Of a stretch of 64,000 nucleotides of DNA, positions 47,501-55,843 are shown piece after piece. The DNA is from Spodoptera frugiperda (Eukaryota > Arthropoda > Insecta > Lepidoptera > Noctuidae): assembly GCF_023101765.2 (NCBI RefSeq), contig NC_064226.1, positions 6,378,001 through 6,442,000 on the forward strand. The letters are read 5' to 3'. The notes beneath the pieces were generated by a model that worked only from the letters and a program-made list of their open reading frames with translations, had not been told where the DNA came from and ran no database searches. How positions within the stretch are numbered: position 1 is the first letter of the stretch; every line of letters begins with the position of its first letter. The translations under genes were made by a program, and so were the position numbers.

Positions 47501-50500
47501 GAGCCTATTGCCATACTGGACACAACTCAGACTCCGTGCTACTACTGAGAAATTTTCGGAAAACATAAAAAAGCGCAGCAATACTTTGCCCGACCTGGGA
47601 ATCGAATCCGAGACCCCCTGTACGGCAGTCACACTTGGGACCACTTGACCAACGAGGTAGTCGAGGCGTACCTATTCACAAAAGGACTAAAAACGTTTTG
47701 GAACATTGAAGCTAAGATTAGGCTCTTTTAGGGACCACTTAAAATACGTACTACGGTAATATTTTAGCGACGAGGATAACAAATGGTTTGCATCAAGAGT
47801 GGCTTTATGCGTGGCCTGTGCTGCCGACTGAGACATATGACGTATCTCACTAAAACATGAACAATGAACGTTCTTATTGTTTAGCATTTGTCTTCTTATG
47901 AGACTAGGATCGCTTATCTTGTAAATCTCTTTATCCTAGTACTTCTTTCTAGCTTACTTTACTAGTCTTTAGGGATATATAGAACTCTAAGACGTGCGTT
48001 GTTTGGTCAAATAACATGTTCTGTAGTCATCGTAAGAGCGATTTTACGATTAACTTTTCAGTGTAATTGTACCCATTACTGATTCATTCTTTTGTACAAT
48101 TCATAGAGTGCATATTTTTTTAAAACGTTGCTCCACATTAGAATTTTCTCCTGTGTCGTGGGTACGTTTATAAACATACAAGTTCACATTCACACACACT
48201 TGCACCGTAGCCGGTCGCCCAGCCACCACACCAACCGTATAGATCGTCTGTGCAGTCACCAACAGTGCAGTGTATAGGCATATAATGTACTTACACACTT
48301 TTTTGAAATTTGCTTTAATAACCTATTCAATTATTCACAAATAGAGTTCACCCACTCACCTTCTCTTTACAAACAGAACATCGATGATCGGTGAGATTCG
48401 CATATAACCGGCTACGTGACTTGTCAAGTAGCAGAGCATCTGACATCTCATCTCCGCAACCTTAAGGCAAACTTATGCAAGCGGATGTTTTTGTTTATCT
48501 ACCGACTTATATATTAATATTCTCTCAGTAGACGCTCTTTATTAGCGAGCAAACATGAAAGGTTTCTACGTAATCGATTGCGAAGCAGCAAATTGCATGA
48601 TAGTAAATAGATGGTGGATAAAGGATGATAAATTATGGTTTATCGTAGGAATCTATATAATCATGATAAGATTTTTCTTTGATATACCTATTGTTGATTT
48701 TATTAATGATCAGATTCTTAATTAATTATTGTTTAATCTGTAAATCTAATCCAGAGCTTTGAGTTTATCTGTCGTTCTTTCTATGTAGACAAACTAGATA
48801 GTTTATATAGAACAATGAAACTTACCCTGTATACAGATAAAAAATAAAAACAATCCACATTTCAGACCATTCCACTCAATTTTATTGCAAAAAATAAAAT
48901 TTGAAAACAGAATTCAAATTCCAAACTTAAATATTTCGAACAAAGAACACAAATTCATAAAGACATAATTGGCGGGAGTAAGGCGTTACTGGCCAAAGGG
49001 ATGTAATTAAAATTCAGTTGAGCTATGCTTGACAAAAGGGAATTGCATAGTCAAACGATCGGGGAACGGTAAGAGGCCGATGTCATGACGCGGTTTTATC
49101 CACTTCCCTGGGTTATACCGCAAATTTTAAGATCATAACAATGGAAAGCAAGCACCTTCCGCTAGTAAAAGGGTTTCGGTTCTGGCTGGGTCAGCCATAT
49201 TGTCTGACAATGCAATAAAATGGACTAATTTATTATAAGGGTACGTTATAATTATGTGGCGGTTTTTATACTAAGTCATCAGTGCAATATTAGTGAATTT
49301 GAATATTAAAGGCTGGTAGCACATATGTATGTGTTCATCCTCTATAAAGAGCTCATAAAGAAAGATTGACTTCACGATTGGCGTGCTGGCTGGGTAACGG
49401 CTGCCTTGTAACGTGTAGCGGGTTCTATTCCCGAACGGAGAAACTCTTTGTGTAATCAACAAATTGTTGTTTCGGGTCTGCGTGTCATGTTTATGTGAAT
49501 TTGTATGTTTGTAAACGCTCCCACTACACAGGAGATAACTAAGTGTGGAGCAACGTTTTTTATAAACCATAAAAGAAATAACAAATCAAGAATATAGGTA
49601 ACCTTGATAATACCTATATACACGTGTTAGTAGTGTTCGACATGAAACGGTTCCGTATCTCTATTGTGACTTCTGAAGTGAACACTGCAAGCGAGCTGGC
49701 AAATCTGTCAAAATGTCAAACCAATACGACTCTTTTAAAGCAAATATTTTCACAAAACCTGTAGCTTTTAGACAGGTGACATTTTAAAATGTTTTGTACA
49801 ATATGTTTCGTGATATTCGACAGATCTAAGAACTAGGGATTTGAGCTATTGTTCGAAAGATCAAAGGCATACAAATATGTGTCGCTTCCATTTTGAACCG
49901 GTGATTAGAATAGACTTTCTGATAATATTTCTCAAGATTCTTAGTAAGGAAAAGATGATCATCGTAGTAAGATTATAGGTTGATAATAAAAATGTTTAAA
50001 GTTTCATACCTTGGAGTAATATGCATCCCTTTCTATTAATTGTGGGAGAACCGTGCTTCGGCATGAATAGGCCAGCTCGATCGAGGTAATACCACGGCCT
50101 CACAGAAAACCAACGTGAAACAACTCTTGCGTTTTATGAGTGAGGTTACTGGACGCCCTATTTAAATTCTTAACTCCCAAAAGGCCGCCAACGCACTTGT
50201 AACGCCTGTAGTGTTTCAGGTATCCATGCGTGGCGGCGATTACTTATCATCAGGTGATATGTTTGCTCGTTTACCGGCTGTATCATAAAAATACTTTTTT
50301 ATATATAACAACATGTATAAACGAAGTGCTTAAATTAAATGTCACTGTTATGTCATTTCTTTCTGTTATAAACTACTTGGTCACAAAACTAAAGCATTCA
50401 CTTATAGATACTGAACAATGAAATTGGGGTATTCAAATCGGGACTGCGTGTCTAGTATCCTCACATTTCCTCAAGTATGTACCTCACTTTGAAGTACATA

Positions 50501-53500
50501 CCATAGCAAAATACATTAATTACGTGTAAGGTTATTAGAGGATCGTTACTGAATAATACAAGAGTGACAAGGCAATGTGCCCATTGATTCTCATTTAAGA
50601 TACTTTGCTGACCCACAAAGATATAATAACATTAAATATTTATTCACACGTCTATAGTACCTACACGTAGCTATTGGCTTTTGGGTATGTTGTTCTTACT
50701 TATACAAATGTTGCTAATTTGTAAACCGTTGATATGTTTGTTACCTAATTACACGCAAACCACTGAATAGATTAAGAGCAATTTTGTACTGAATAAATCA
50801 TGACCTTGGATATAACTATTAGTGATGTAAATTCCAAGAGTATAACATTGAATCGTATTTCTGGTACTCGGAAAAACTGTGTGCGTGTGAGTGAGATTCA
50901 TCTTTAGAATTTTTATACCAATAGATAAAGACAACAGAATTTTAATTATTATCAAAACACCAACACTGCTCACTAAGGATCAGGCTCCGGGCCATATCAC
51001 AATGTTTGTTCTACGAATTTAAAATAATAAAAATAAAAAGAATAAAACATCTTTTTGTCATTGAGAAGTTCCAAAAGACTGCCACCAAGCTTCCGCATCG
51101 TCACTTCAAAGTGTTTTAAAAGTTGAGAGAAGAAAAAAGTGACGTAAGAAAAACTTCAGTAACGTCTGACGTATTTTCAAATGACGACATTATAATACTC
51201 TTTGTTGTGAGACTAGCTTCTTGGCTAGTTTTATTGTCTTGCTTTATATCTATGTTTTATAGTGACCTTATCACAAACGTCTTGTATACTTTTCTTTTAT
51301 AAAATAAACATGGTAAATATCCCGTTTTACCTAGATTGGGATTGTGGTTCTTTGCTGCTGGCAAAAGCCAGTGAATAACGTTAAGTGCATTTTTGCTATA
51401 ATAGACTTTTTTTAAGGGAGAAAAATCCAATGACTTCTCTCACCTTGGGCGAAGCGAGAGGGAGTGTCAGATTCATATTGACGAAAAACCAGCCCGTTCC
51501 TACTCGTACTTTTCGAGTCGGAGCCTGGTAAACCACTAGGTAGTCCGCAGCTCCGAAAATAATGAACTAAGATGTAAAAACTTTTTCAACGCGATCTAAT
51601 TATTATTCTAGAATTAAAAGGGATCAAAATGTACAATGAAAGGCCATCAAATAAATAAACAAACTCTGAAGCACACAAAACATTGAGATAATTTAAGCAA
51701 CACGATTTATAACTTCATAAACTTATTAGTCCACTAATGGCCGGAACGTAAATTCGCACATCCATATTTGTATAAACACATAGGATAGTCCGTTTTTCCC
51801 GGAAGGCGAACATTTATAACACATCCACTTATCGTGAGCAGTTATTAGTCTCCGGAGACGAACCTTTAGCCCCATACTGTACACAAATTCTAATTTCATG
51901 TTGTTAATGATAATAATTTGAAAATGAAAATCAGATCGCTAAATAACACATTTCCATTCAATGTATGAATTGATTTGAACAGTAAAAGATGGTGTATCGG
52001 TTTTTTCTGTGTGTCCTATGCTTACAAATATTGACTAGGCCCCAGTTGGCAAGTAAATATTGCAGTCCATTTACTACTTTTTGCGGCCAATATCTCACGC
52101 TTCAAACAATATGTTTAAAGTGCGCTTCGAAACCTCAGACACAGAATCCCAGTGCAATGGCAATAAGTGTAGAAAGACAGATGAGGTTTTTCTTCACAAT
52201 AAAGTTGAATCTTCGGAGCGCAGTTTATATTGAATGAACTCGGAAACTCGACGCCCCAAGACCGCTAAGCTTCGCGACGATTTTATTTACTCTTGATGTG
52301 AAATTTTAGAGATAGCAATAAAAAGGTCGCGGTTTTTATTTCTACATTGTAAAAAGTTTACGAGTTTTGCCACTAAGAGGTGTTTGTATTATATGAGTCT
52401 GTGGGGACCCGACAAATGAGGTTTTATATGATGTAGTTAATGGTGACGCAGTAATATATTTTTTAATTATTATTTTTCATTGTGTTATGACCATACTGAA
52501 TTTTATTGTAGAAGATGTTGTACAATAATGTCTTTGTTAGTAGGTATTATGATTGGATGGGCACTTATGATGGGTAATGAATTTGTTGTAATAACTCGCA
52601 CACATATTACATTGTTGTTCCTTCGTCTGTGACGGATATTTACAGTACACCGAGTTTTTAGCAAATTACAGTATTGTTATTGATGTAGGTAAGGTCAAAA
52701 CTATAAAAAACTAGCTTCTTTTCTAGGTTGTTTGGAATCTCTATTCAACTTTTGGTAATATTACGCTTTACGAAACGGTTGACAACAAGTGGGTGTATTT
52801 CATACATAGCTATTTAATAAGTAATACACATACCTACCTCTTCAAAGAAATACAAATAGGTGTGAGTAGCTCGATGTCACACGACACCACAATTCGTGGA
52901 AACAGCCGTCCGTATAACTATGTAACGTGTATGAAAGTGTGACATGTCATCAATGAAAATGAGTTAGCATAAAAAGTTATGAATGAACAGTTTCAAAGCG
53001 ATTAAACATAGGGAGGAGTGGTGTTGGTATAAATTGACCCTAGTTTACTCAATGGTCGCCTTGCATTACATTATACCAGGCCAATCAAGTAGCGTAGGCT
53101 GAAAACTAAATAGATATAAGTATACTTGTTAAACTAAAATTATTCCTGCGTAGGCGAAATGCCAACTTTTCAACGTTTATTCGATATTTTACTCAACTCA
53201 ATAGCTCGATTTTATTAATAAAGTGATTCGTACAATGAAGTTCAGTTGTTTTATTTTGTTTTAAAAGTAAGAACAACAATGCCTATTAATATAACAACCA
53301 TTCAGGCTGTTGTGCCGAGAATTTTCAATTTTCAATAGTAAAATGTTTTATTATTTAAGATATTTAAGTTTGTGTGTACATATAGCTGTAGTTTTACGCA
53401 TATTTTTTATACTAGGATATATAATAGAATTGCGTTTATTTCACCTGATGGTAAGCAATGATATTGCCGACAATGGAGCACGCCTACCTATAAGCAAACT

Positions 53501-55815
53501 GTTCACTCGGGTCTTGCAAGACACCATAGTTGTATTTTTCGGGAAACACGGACTCTGGTACGGAATTACATTCTTTAAAAATGTGTGATTTTATTTGTAT
53601 TGTCCAAAAGCTGTAAAATAAAGCGGACTACTTCAAAACATTCTTCCATTTAAGCTAATTATCTCTTCCTTGAATAACATTAAACCTCCCCCTTTGACAC
53701 ACACCAAACAATTTCGCGTGTTCTATAAATCTTCAATTTACACTTAAGCGCTCTAAATAGATCAAGATTTAGGCATTAATTTATGCAAACCTAAACAATC
53801 GAGACGAAAATCGAAATTAGTCTGAACACTGACAAGATTGGAATTTCGTTTTACAATTAAACATTAAATGGAATCTGTACGCTTTGTGATTTGTATCTAC
53901 TTAACTTAGGCACTAGTCTTTAGAGTCTAAAATAGATAAGCTACTTTTAACTTTTTGTTATGAAGATTGTAAGAATTACTAAGAGTTTGGTCAATCGAAA
54001 TTCTATCTTAGTGGCTGCATCGTTGCTGTATTGCTGTACAAAGACTTTAACCAACCGAAATGACGTGACATGTTTGCAGAATGTGTTCCCATGTGGTACT
54101 GAGTTTTCGAAAGGCAACTAAAGCGCTTTTGGCTGGTACTAAATGTAGCGTGCCTACTGGGAGCCTATTTTTTTAGAAACACGTTCTTAACATCGCTTTT
54201 GACGGTCCCTAAAGGGTTAGATAAAGGAATACCTGTATATTATCTTTTAAGTCTAAATTTGGAGTAGGTTATATTCAATTGATTCAACTATCAATGGGAA
54301 TTCTGACATACTAAGTTTTTTAGATAGGCAGAGTGGACAAATGGATGGTAAGCTATCAGAATACCTATGGGTGGTATGGCTTCCTAACACCAGAGGAGTT
54401 ATAATTACATTCTCGGCTCAGAAGTTTGTTGGAGTTTTGAATGACTATACAACAATCAGATTAGTTTCAGTTTATACCTTCACTTGATCAATTTATGATT
54501 ATGTTTCAATTTGACATAAATTTCGATATGAAAAAGTAATATTTTAACAAAATGTATTATGTAGCTTGATGCTTACAGCCTCGCATAAACTATTCACTAT
54601 TTCTCTGAGCATAAGTCTCTTGTCTGATATGAGGTAATAAGCTTACCTTTTACACGTACCTGATAATACATAAAGGAAAGTTTTTCTATTTATGGAATAA
54701 CGACACAACTAGTTTTTACCAGCTGGGTTATGTTATGATGATTTTAAAATAAAGTGAGCCTACTCAGGTAAGAATTGACATAACTGGGCATAAATATAGA
54801 CTCCGTGCTACTACTGAGAACTTTAGGGTACTGAAAAAATCCTATAATTTGTACGACCCGAAAATCAGAATTGAGACCTTTCTCTCAGCTGACATGCCTG
54901 CGATTACTTGATCAACGAGCCAGTTACTATAATATATTCTGTTGTCTATATACATATATTTGTTAACCAGAACTTAAGATGGTGTATACTCTCTGAAGTA
55001 CGTATAATGCTAGCAGTGTGGGTCTGCGACTTAATCGAGATGTATCGTTATATTATGACCAAAATTTCAAAAAATCGTAGCCTATACGACTTATTCATAT
55101 AATACGAGTAAATGCATACCGCTTTTGTTAAAAAATTCTGCATAAATGCATTATTGTAACTCAACAAGTTCATCATGAATTTAATTTCATATATTCGTTA
55201 TTCCCAGAATTGTGTATACTTTAAAGTGTTACGAAAATGTATTTTAATTTTAACGCAGTACTTGGAATTAATATTATGCAAAATATGAAATAAATACTTT
55301 TAATTTTACATTCTGCATATTTGTTTGAACTTTATTAATATTTCTCCATTGAATTTAGTGTGAGTTTTTCTGAGAATACTCGTACAAAACACCTGTTATT
55401 ATTGGGAACGTTTTGTGTTACAGTTTTGAGAATTTTATATTGATAGTGTTTTGTAAAAAATGAGGGTTATGTTACCTACTTATATCCATAGAAGTTAGGT
55501 CAAGAGTAATAAAAAGAAACTTAATATAAAATCAGGGATTAAAAAAATGGTTTGGATGTTAATTCCAATTCTACTATCTTCGTGGCAAGTAAATAGCCCT
55601 ATAGAAATTAGACAATGGATAGGAGTTTATTTAAAATTATTAACCAATTTCATTACATAATTCTTAAGTCTTTTACAAAAAAATCAGGGATGAACAACTC
55701 TAAACCTTATTTTCAACGAAATAGAACCAGTTTCATTTAATTGTCAACTCACCGATGCAGCAGAAGGCTCCGTCTCATGGTGGTAGGTGGAATGGTGTCG
55801 AATAGTGCCCGCCAT
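23416..55815 (-). CDS. RGS7BP: RGS7-binding-protein (R7BP/R9AP)-like membrane anchor, five exons
   Basis: Five - strand exons (55815-55753, 41934-41768, 27773-27640, 25236-25054, 23534-23416) join in frame at phases 0, 2, 1, 1 into 221 codons plus stop. In vertebrates, R7BP/R9AP binds R7-family RGS-Gbeta5 complexes and holds them at the plasma membrane to speed G-protein shut-off. Seen here: a short N-terminus; a helical segment INVQLALFRDLLIHIG followed by DCPELRERVRRLRR (like R7BP's NTQVALYRELVISIG...CPSLR); a second helix LLYFMAQLLLRELAKCHRLV; a SNARE-like third helix QEELCSIVKDTQEITRIV; then basic RSKRR (198-202) and Cys-Cys at 213-214, the palmitoylation-type tail of R7BP. There is no transmembrane segment, so it is R7BP-like rather than R9AP-like. 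Total length is near the vertebrate 257 aa. Introns are 13.8, 14.0, 2.4 and 1.5 kb. Exons 2-5 are firm; exon 1 is less so. The symbol is by family resemblance and insect naming may differ. Confidence 0.78.
24838..24949. mobile_element. Palindromic MITE family M1, copy 4
   Basis: Reads 'accgccgttctcagagtaac' to 'gtctctgagtgcggcagt', with the central 'ttttcgatacaaaatcgtta' in the opposite orientation to copy 1. It ends about 100 bp past the 3' end of exon 4, inside the last intron. Confidence 0.6.
25054..25236 (-). CDS. RGS7BP: RGS7BP-like gene, exon 4
   Basis: Acceptor 'ttttccgcag', donor 'g|gtaaga'. Encodes about residues 123-182, with the linker NRAGPSNFGN and the third amphipathic helix (DTQEITRIVNDIQEYL), corresponding to the SNARE-like region of the family. 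Both borders are phase-compatible with their neighbours. Confidence 0.85.
25868..25978 (+). repeat. Dispersed repeat D, copy 1
   Basis: Shares 'gaggtatgtaagattcgtag', 'caattgg', 'ctaccccc', 'gggagac' and 'ggttatgtatgta' with 40365-40453. Non-coding, in intron 3. Confidence 0.55.
25979..27639. other. Rest of intron 3 of the RGS7BP-like gene
   Basis: No repeat was recognised. 26147-26400 is GC-richer and contains a 57-codon - strand frame (see findings). The remainder is AT-rich. Confidence 0.4.
27640..27773 (-). CDS. RGS7BP: RGS7BP-like gene, exon 3
   Basis: Acceptor 'cgttatccag', donor 'g|gtatga'. Encodes residues 78-121 between two split codons: EQPQLVLLYFMAQLLLRELA, corresponding to the second helix of the family. 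Of the three - strand frames, only this one fits both neighbouring exons. Confidence 0.82.
27887..28172 (-). repeat. tRNA-derived SINE, family B, full-length copy
   Basis: Reverse orientation: the tail region 'caacgtcacgtcttttatct' and 'gaaggggtaggcagaggtgc' comes first, then 'gactccgtgctattaccgag' and 'gcccagcaatactttgcccg'. The tRNA-like head follows as complement of a B-box ('gggaatcgaacccgagaccc') and 'gaccactcgaccaacgaggc'. 47370-47662 is a sister copy. Confidence 0.85.
28173..29397. other. Intron 2 sequence between SINE and LINE
   Basis: AT-rich with no further feature recognised. Confidence 0.4.
29550..31631 (-). pseudogene. LINE ORF2, distal part: reverse transcriptase
   Basis: Continuously open from the insertion point at 31631 to the stop at 29550. 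The first ~80 codons are a linker (PKVKVKV..., NWISKGLKK), followed by RT blocks: YRPITLIPILSKIYEK, GFFDISKAFD-type (LFFDISKAFDLVSH), PQGSVLGPILFLLYINDI, the catalytic FADD (near 30380) and LKINLNKS / KFLGIIIDENLNWKEHV. The C-terminus lacks an RNase H domain. The protein would have reverse-transcribed LINE RNA at a nicked target. It is cut off from its endonuclease by the LTR insertion, so this copy cannot make a full ORF2 protein, though this part carries no stop or frameshift. Confidence 0.88.
31632..32075 (-). repeat. 3' LTR (element orientation)
   Basis: 444 bp, starts TGTCGGAG and ends CTCCGACA on the + strand. By eye the only difference from the other LTR is one base at the third position of this end (T here, A at 35395). 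An AATAAA-type signal lies on the - strand near 31700. Confidence 0.88.
32152..32177. repeat. Hairpin near the 3' LTR
   Basis: TGTTTCGGTCA (32152-32162) and TGACCGAAACA (32167-32177) form a perfect 11-bp stem with a 4-nt loop, about 80 bp inside the LTR. A packaging or priming role is conceivable but unproven. Confidence 0.5.
32380..33155. repeat. ~101-bp minisatellite, eight units, alternating 100/102 bp
   Basis: 'gcgcatcgcgcactcttcgg' recurs near 32389, 32491, 32591, 32693, 32793, 32895, 32995 and (variant) 33096. Unit spacing in the middle alternates 100 and 102 bp, with 'tttttcacttgaccat' versus 'ttttgttcacttaaccat' linkers, so the repeat evolved as a ~202-bp dimer. Open frames across it are a by-product. 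Confidence 0.85.
33156..33867 (-). other. LTR-element interior without recognisable genes
   Basis: Reading -, the 33.4-33.66 kb part has an AATAAA and 'gtggtttttttataactgcc', reminiscent of LTR U3/R/U5 sequence from another retroelement. This is where reverse transcriptase should follow the protease; none is seen. Confidence 0.35.
33868..34267 (-). pseudogene. Decayed retropepsin-like aspartic protease of the LTR element
   Basis: The 34267-34052 frame contains FCYDSGAEFSL, the D-S/T-G active site and following strand. After a frameshift near 34060-34100, the frame ending at 33868 has ALEILFHVLPDKYLRRGILI and GYDIISQG, the second half typical of gypsy-type retrotransposon proteases. The enzyme would cleave Gag-Pol. 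The shift, and the missing Gag-Pol context, leave it non-functional. Confidence 0.65.
34311..34736. repeat. GC-rich 26-bp minisatellite, 16 units
   Basis: The unit 'gccggggccgcagcagctcg' plus 'cacaca' recurs sixteen times with few variants. 'catacaagcgggacc' replaces 'cacacagccggggcc' in two distant units, and 'caccg' occurs twice. The period is not a multiple of three and the unit lacks stops, so long artefactual open frames (115-236 codons) exist in several frames on both strands. GC content contrasts sharply with the AT-rich surroundings. Confidence 0.88.
34885..35045 (-). pseudogene. Second, degenerate copy of the protease N-terminal region
   Basis: Homologous to 34100-34267 at DNA level ('ccgacgtccac', 'gaaaagaac/gaaaggaac', 'aactcggttcc/aactcggctcc'). 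Translated: QFLSFCYNCGTEFIL, against FFSFCYDSGAEFSL in the other copy, so the active-site Asp-Ser is replaced by Asn-Cys. The two copies flank the GC minisatellite. Confidence 0.55.
35393..35836 (-). repeat. 5' LTR (element orientation)
   Basis: 444 bp. The inner end reads TGACGGAG instead of TGTCGGAG. Just inside it, reading -, comes 'TCAGAAGTGGGATTACC', where a tRNA primer-binding site would lie; I cannot assign the tRNA. Confidence 0.85.
35837..36599 (-). pseudogene. LINE ORF2, proximal part: APE-type endonuclease
   Basis: Starts MHQNIASILSKRELLE, 19 nt after the ORF1 stop. APE-family residues are visible: the N of the HQNI block, E of LSET, GDFNIN (catalytic D and N) and the terminal SDH. 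It would nick target DNA for target-primed reverse transcription. The frame runs to WSDIY at 35837 and is then broken by the LTR element; the next codons (IKSDANAF) resume at 31631 in the same frame once the insert and one TATA are removed. Confidence 0.88.
36619..38294 (-). pseudogene. LINE ORF1: PHD-like finger, coiled coil, esterase-like domain (frameshifted)
   Basis: The first part (38294 to about 37510) carries Cys22/25, 37/40, His42, Cys48 and Cys69/72, a PHD-type zinc cluster, then a charged linker and a leucine-rich coiled coil (ELDNKILENNDLQRQVNKLT). The second part (to 36619) continues the coiled coil (QIETLTQYL) and has an SGNH-hydrolase-like core (YIYGTQQCVG, IVICVGENDHN). The two parts lie in different frames and meet near a run of seven A (- strand) at about 37515-37530. 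The CR1-family ORF1 is an RNA-binding chaperone/esterase. The shift is a mutation, a homopolymer error or frameshifting; sequence alone cannot say which. Confidence 0.8.
38590..38880 (-). repeat. Two tandem ~159-bp units in the LINE 5' UTR
   Basis: 'attaatcactgttttcac' starts at 38598 and again at 38757, each followed by 'gttgttactggaatgtttgt', 'ttattttgcactgta' and 'agtatgtaggagtcttg'. Repeated 5' UTR monomers are known in some LINEs as promoter units; that role is inferred here. Confidence 0.65.
39177..40264. other. Intron 2 sequence upstream of the LINE
   Basis: No exon or repeat was recognised. Confidence 0.4.
40265..40352 (+). repeat. SINE family A, 5'-truncated
   Basis: Only the 3' body remains ('gtgtatgtgaacttgtatgt', 'cgacacaggagaaaatccta', 'gaggcaacgtttt' and an A-run). 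5' truncation is typical of retroposition. Confidence 0.8.
40365..40453 (+). repeat. Dispersed repeat D, copy 2
   Basis: Matches 25868-25978 ('gaagtatgtaagattcgtag', 'gggagacaggcgtgaggtta'). It lies directly after a SINE A-run, so the two may be adjacent retroposons. Confidence 0.55.
40895..41052 (-). repeat. Dispersed retroposon-like repeat C
   Basis: Reverse copy: 'cttctcccatcttgggcgag', 'gcgagagggagtgtta', 'aaaaaccaccccgttcctac' and 'gcggctccggg'. Confidence 0.6.
41053..41767. other. Intron 2 start (next to exon 2)
   Basis: No exon was recognised. An 84-codon + strand frame at 41475-41729 has no motif and lies antisense within the intron. Confidence 0.4.
41768..41934 (-). CDS. RGS7BP: RGS7BP-like gene, exon 2
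   Basis: Acceptor 'ggtttttttcacag', donor 'aa|gtaagt'. Encodes residues 22-76, the most diagnostic part of the protein: ITEINVQLALFRDLLIHIG and CPELRERVRRLRRACVEA, matching the first helices of R7BP. Strongly GC-rich inside AT-rich intron sequence. Confidence 0.85.
41935..45524. other. Intron 1, part proximal to exon 2
   Basis: 42660-42870 ('actttatctattcaaaaaga', 'cagagaaagcgactttgttt', 'atactatgtaagg') resembles a widespread lepidopteran LINE tail. 44090-44340 is CpG-richer and holds an unremarkable 119-codon + frame (43906-44265). Otherwise nothing recognised. Confidence 0.4.
45525..45643 (+). repeat. SINE family A, head truncated
   Basis: Body only: 'gtgtgattcacaaattgtta', 'gacatgtgcatgtaaactta' and 'cgacacaggagaaaatccta', followed by 'ggggcaacgttttc'. 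Confidence 0.75.
45644..46228. other. Intron 1, no feature
   Basis: AT-rich; two similar ~60-bp stretches near 45770-45890 ('atattacaattataatgtct' and 'atattatacctataataatg') may be a local duplication. Confidence 0.35.
46229..46380. mobile_element. MITE family M2 with a perfect 24-bp internal hairpin
   Basis: Ends are 'acccttagtac' and 'gtactaagggc'. Inside, 46281-46304 and 46321-46344 are exact 24-bp reverse complements (starting AGCGCGTTCGGCGCTC) around a 16-nt loop. The diverged relative at 9060-9176 shares the ends and part of the arm, so this is a family rather than a chance hairpin. Confidence 0.7.
46381..47369. other. Intron 1, no feature
   Basis: AT-rich with poly-A runs near 47050-47095. 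Nothing recognised. Confidence 0.35.
47370..47662 (-). repeat. tRNA-derived SINE, family B, full-length copy
   Basis: Same order as 27887-28172: 'caacgtcacgccttttatcc', 'gaaggggtaggcagaggtgc', 'cagactccgtgctactactg', 'gcgcagcaatactttgcccg' and the B-box complement 'gggaatcgaatccgagaccc'. Confidence 0.85.
48115..48260 (-). repeat. SINE family A with internal deletion
   Basis: Starts 'aaaacgttgctccacattag' and ends 'cagccaccacaccaaccgta'. The middle, including the B-box, is missing, with 'cacacacttgcaccg' joining the two parts. Confidence 0.7.
48261..49370. other. Intron 1, no feature
   Basis: AT-rich; no exon or repeat recognised. Confidence 0.35.
49371..49563 (+). repeat. tRNA-derived SINE, family A
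   Basis: Near-complete but diverged: 'cacgattggcgtgctggctg', 'gcgggttctattcccgaacg', 'aaattgttgtttcgggtctg' and 'gtgtggagcaacg'. Confidence 0.8.
50035..50292 (+). repeat. Lepidopteran dispersed retroposon-like repeat
   Basis: Starts 'gggagaaccgtgcttcggca', continues 'taataccacggcctcacaga', 'aaaaggccgccaacgcactt' and 'catcaggtgatatgtttgct', and ends 'tcgtttaccggctgtatcat' with an A-run. I associate this pattern with a widespread Lepidoptera retroposon; no second copy is in the window. Confidence 0.55.
50293..51402. other. Intron 1, no feature
   Basis: Nothing recognised. Confidence 0.35.
51403..51557 (-). repeat. Dispersed retroposon-like repeat C
   Basis: Reverse copy: 'cttctctcaccttgggcgaa', 'gcgagagggagtgtcag', 'gcccgttcctactcgtactt' and 'gtccgcagctccg'. 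Confidence 0.6.
51558..53429. other. Intron 1, no feature
   Basis: No exon or repeat recognised. An 82-codon + strand frame at 51989-52237 has no motif and no splice context. Confidence 0.35.
53430..53585 (+). repeat. Dispersed repeat F, copy 1
   Basis: 'cacctgatggtaagcaatga', 'aaactgttcactcgggtctt', 'aagacaccatagttgtattt' and 'gggaaacacggactc' correspond to 62495-62620 in the same order. Confidence 0.5.
53586..54756. other. Intron 1, no gene feature
   Basis: A short stretch at 54320-54410 ('gatggtaagctatcagaata', 'caccagaggagttataatta') resembles the left part of repeat F. Nothing else recognised. Confidence 0.35.
54757..54920 (-). repeat. SINE family B, old partial copy
   Basis: Head half only: 'gactccgtgctactactgag', 'gtacgacccgaaaatcagaa' (decayed B-box), 'cgattacttgatcaacgagc'. 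Clearly more diverged than 27887 or 47370. Confidence 0.6.
55753..55815 (-). CDS. RGS7BP: RGS7BP-like gene, probable first coding exon
   Basis: ATG at 55815-55813 in a GGCATGG context, 21 codons (MAGTIRHHSTYHHETEPSAAS), then donor 'tcg|gtgagt' at phase 0, as exon 2 requires. No other donor-bearing start exon was found upstream of exon 2 in the window. N-termini vary in this family, so similarity cannot confirm it; an alternative first exon outside the window remains possible. Confidence 0.55.
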
Positions 55816-55822
55816 GCCGTCT

Positions 55823-55843
55823 TCACAAACTACATTCCGACAT
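55823..55843 (-). promoter_or_regulatory. Upstream short ORF in the RGS7BP-like 5' leader
   Basis: ATG TCG GAA TGT AGT TTG TGA, six codons plus stop, ends 7 nt before the proposed main ATG. If exon 1 is right and the leader is transcribed this far, it could dampen translation or act by reinitiation. Confidence 0.3.

Noticed and set aside
47435..47644. 69-codon - strand frame
   Set aside because: It lies inside a full-length SINE B copy.
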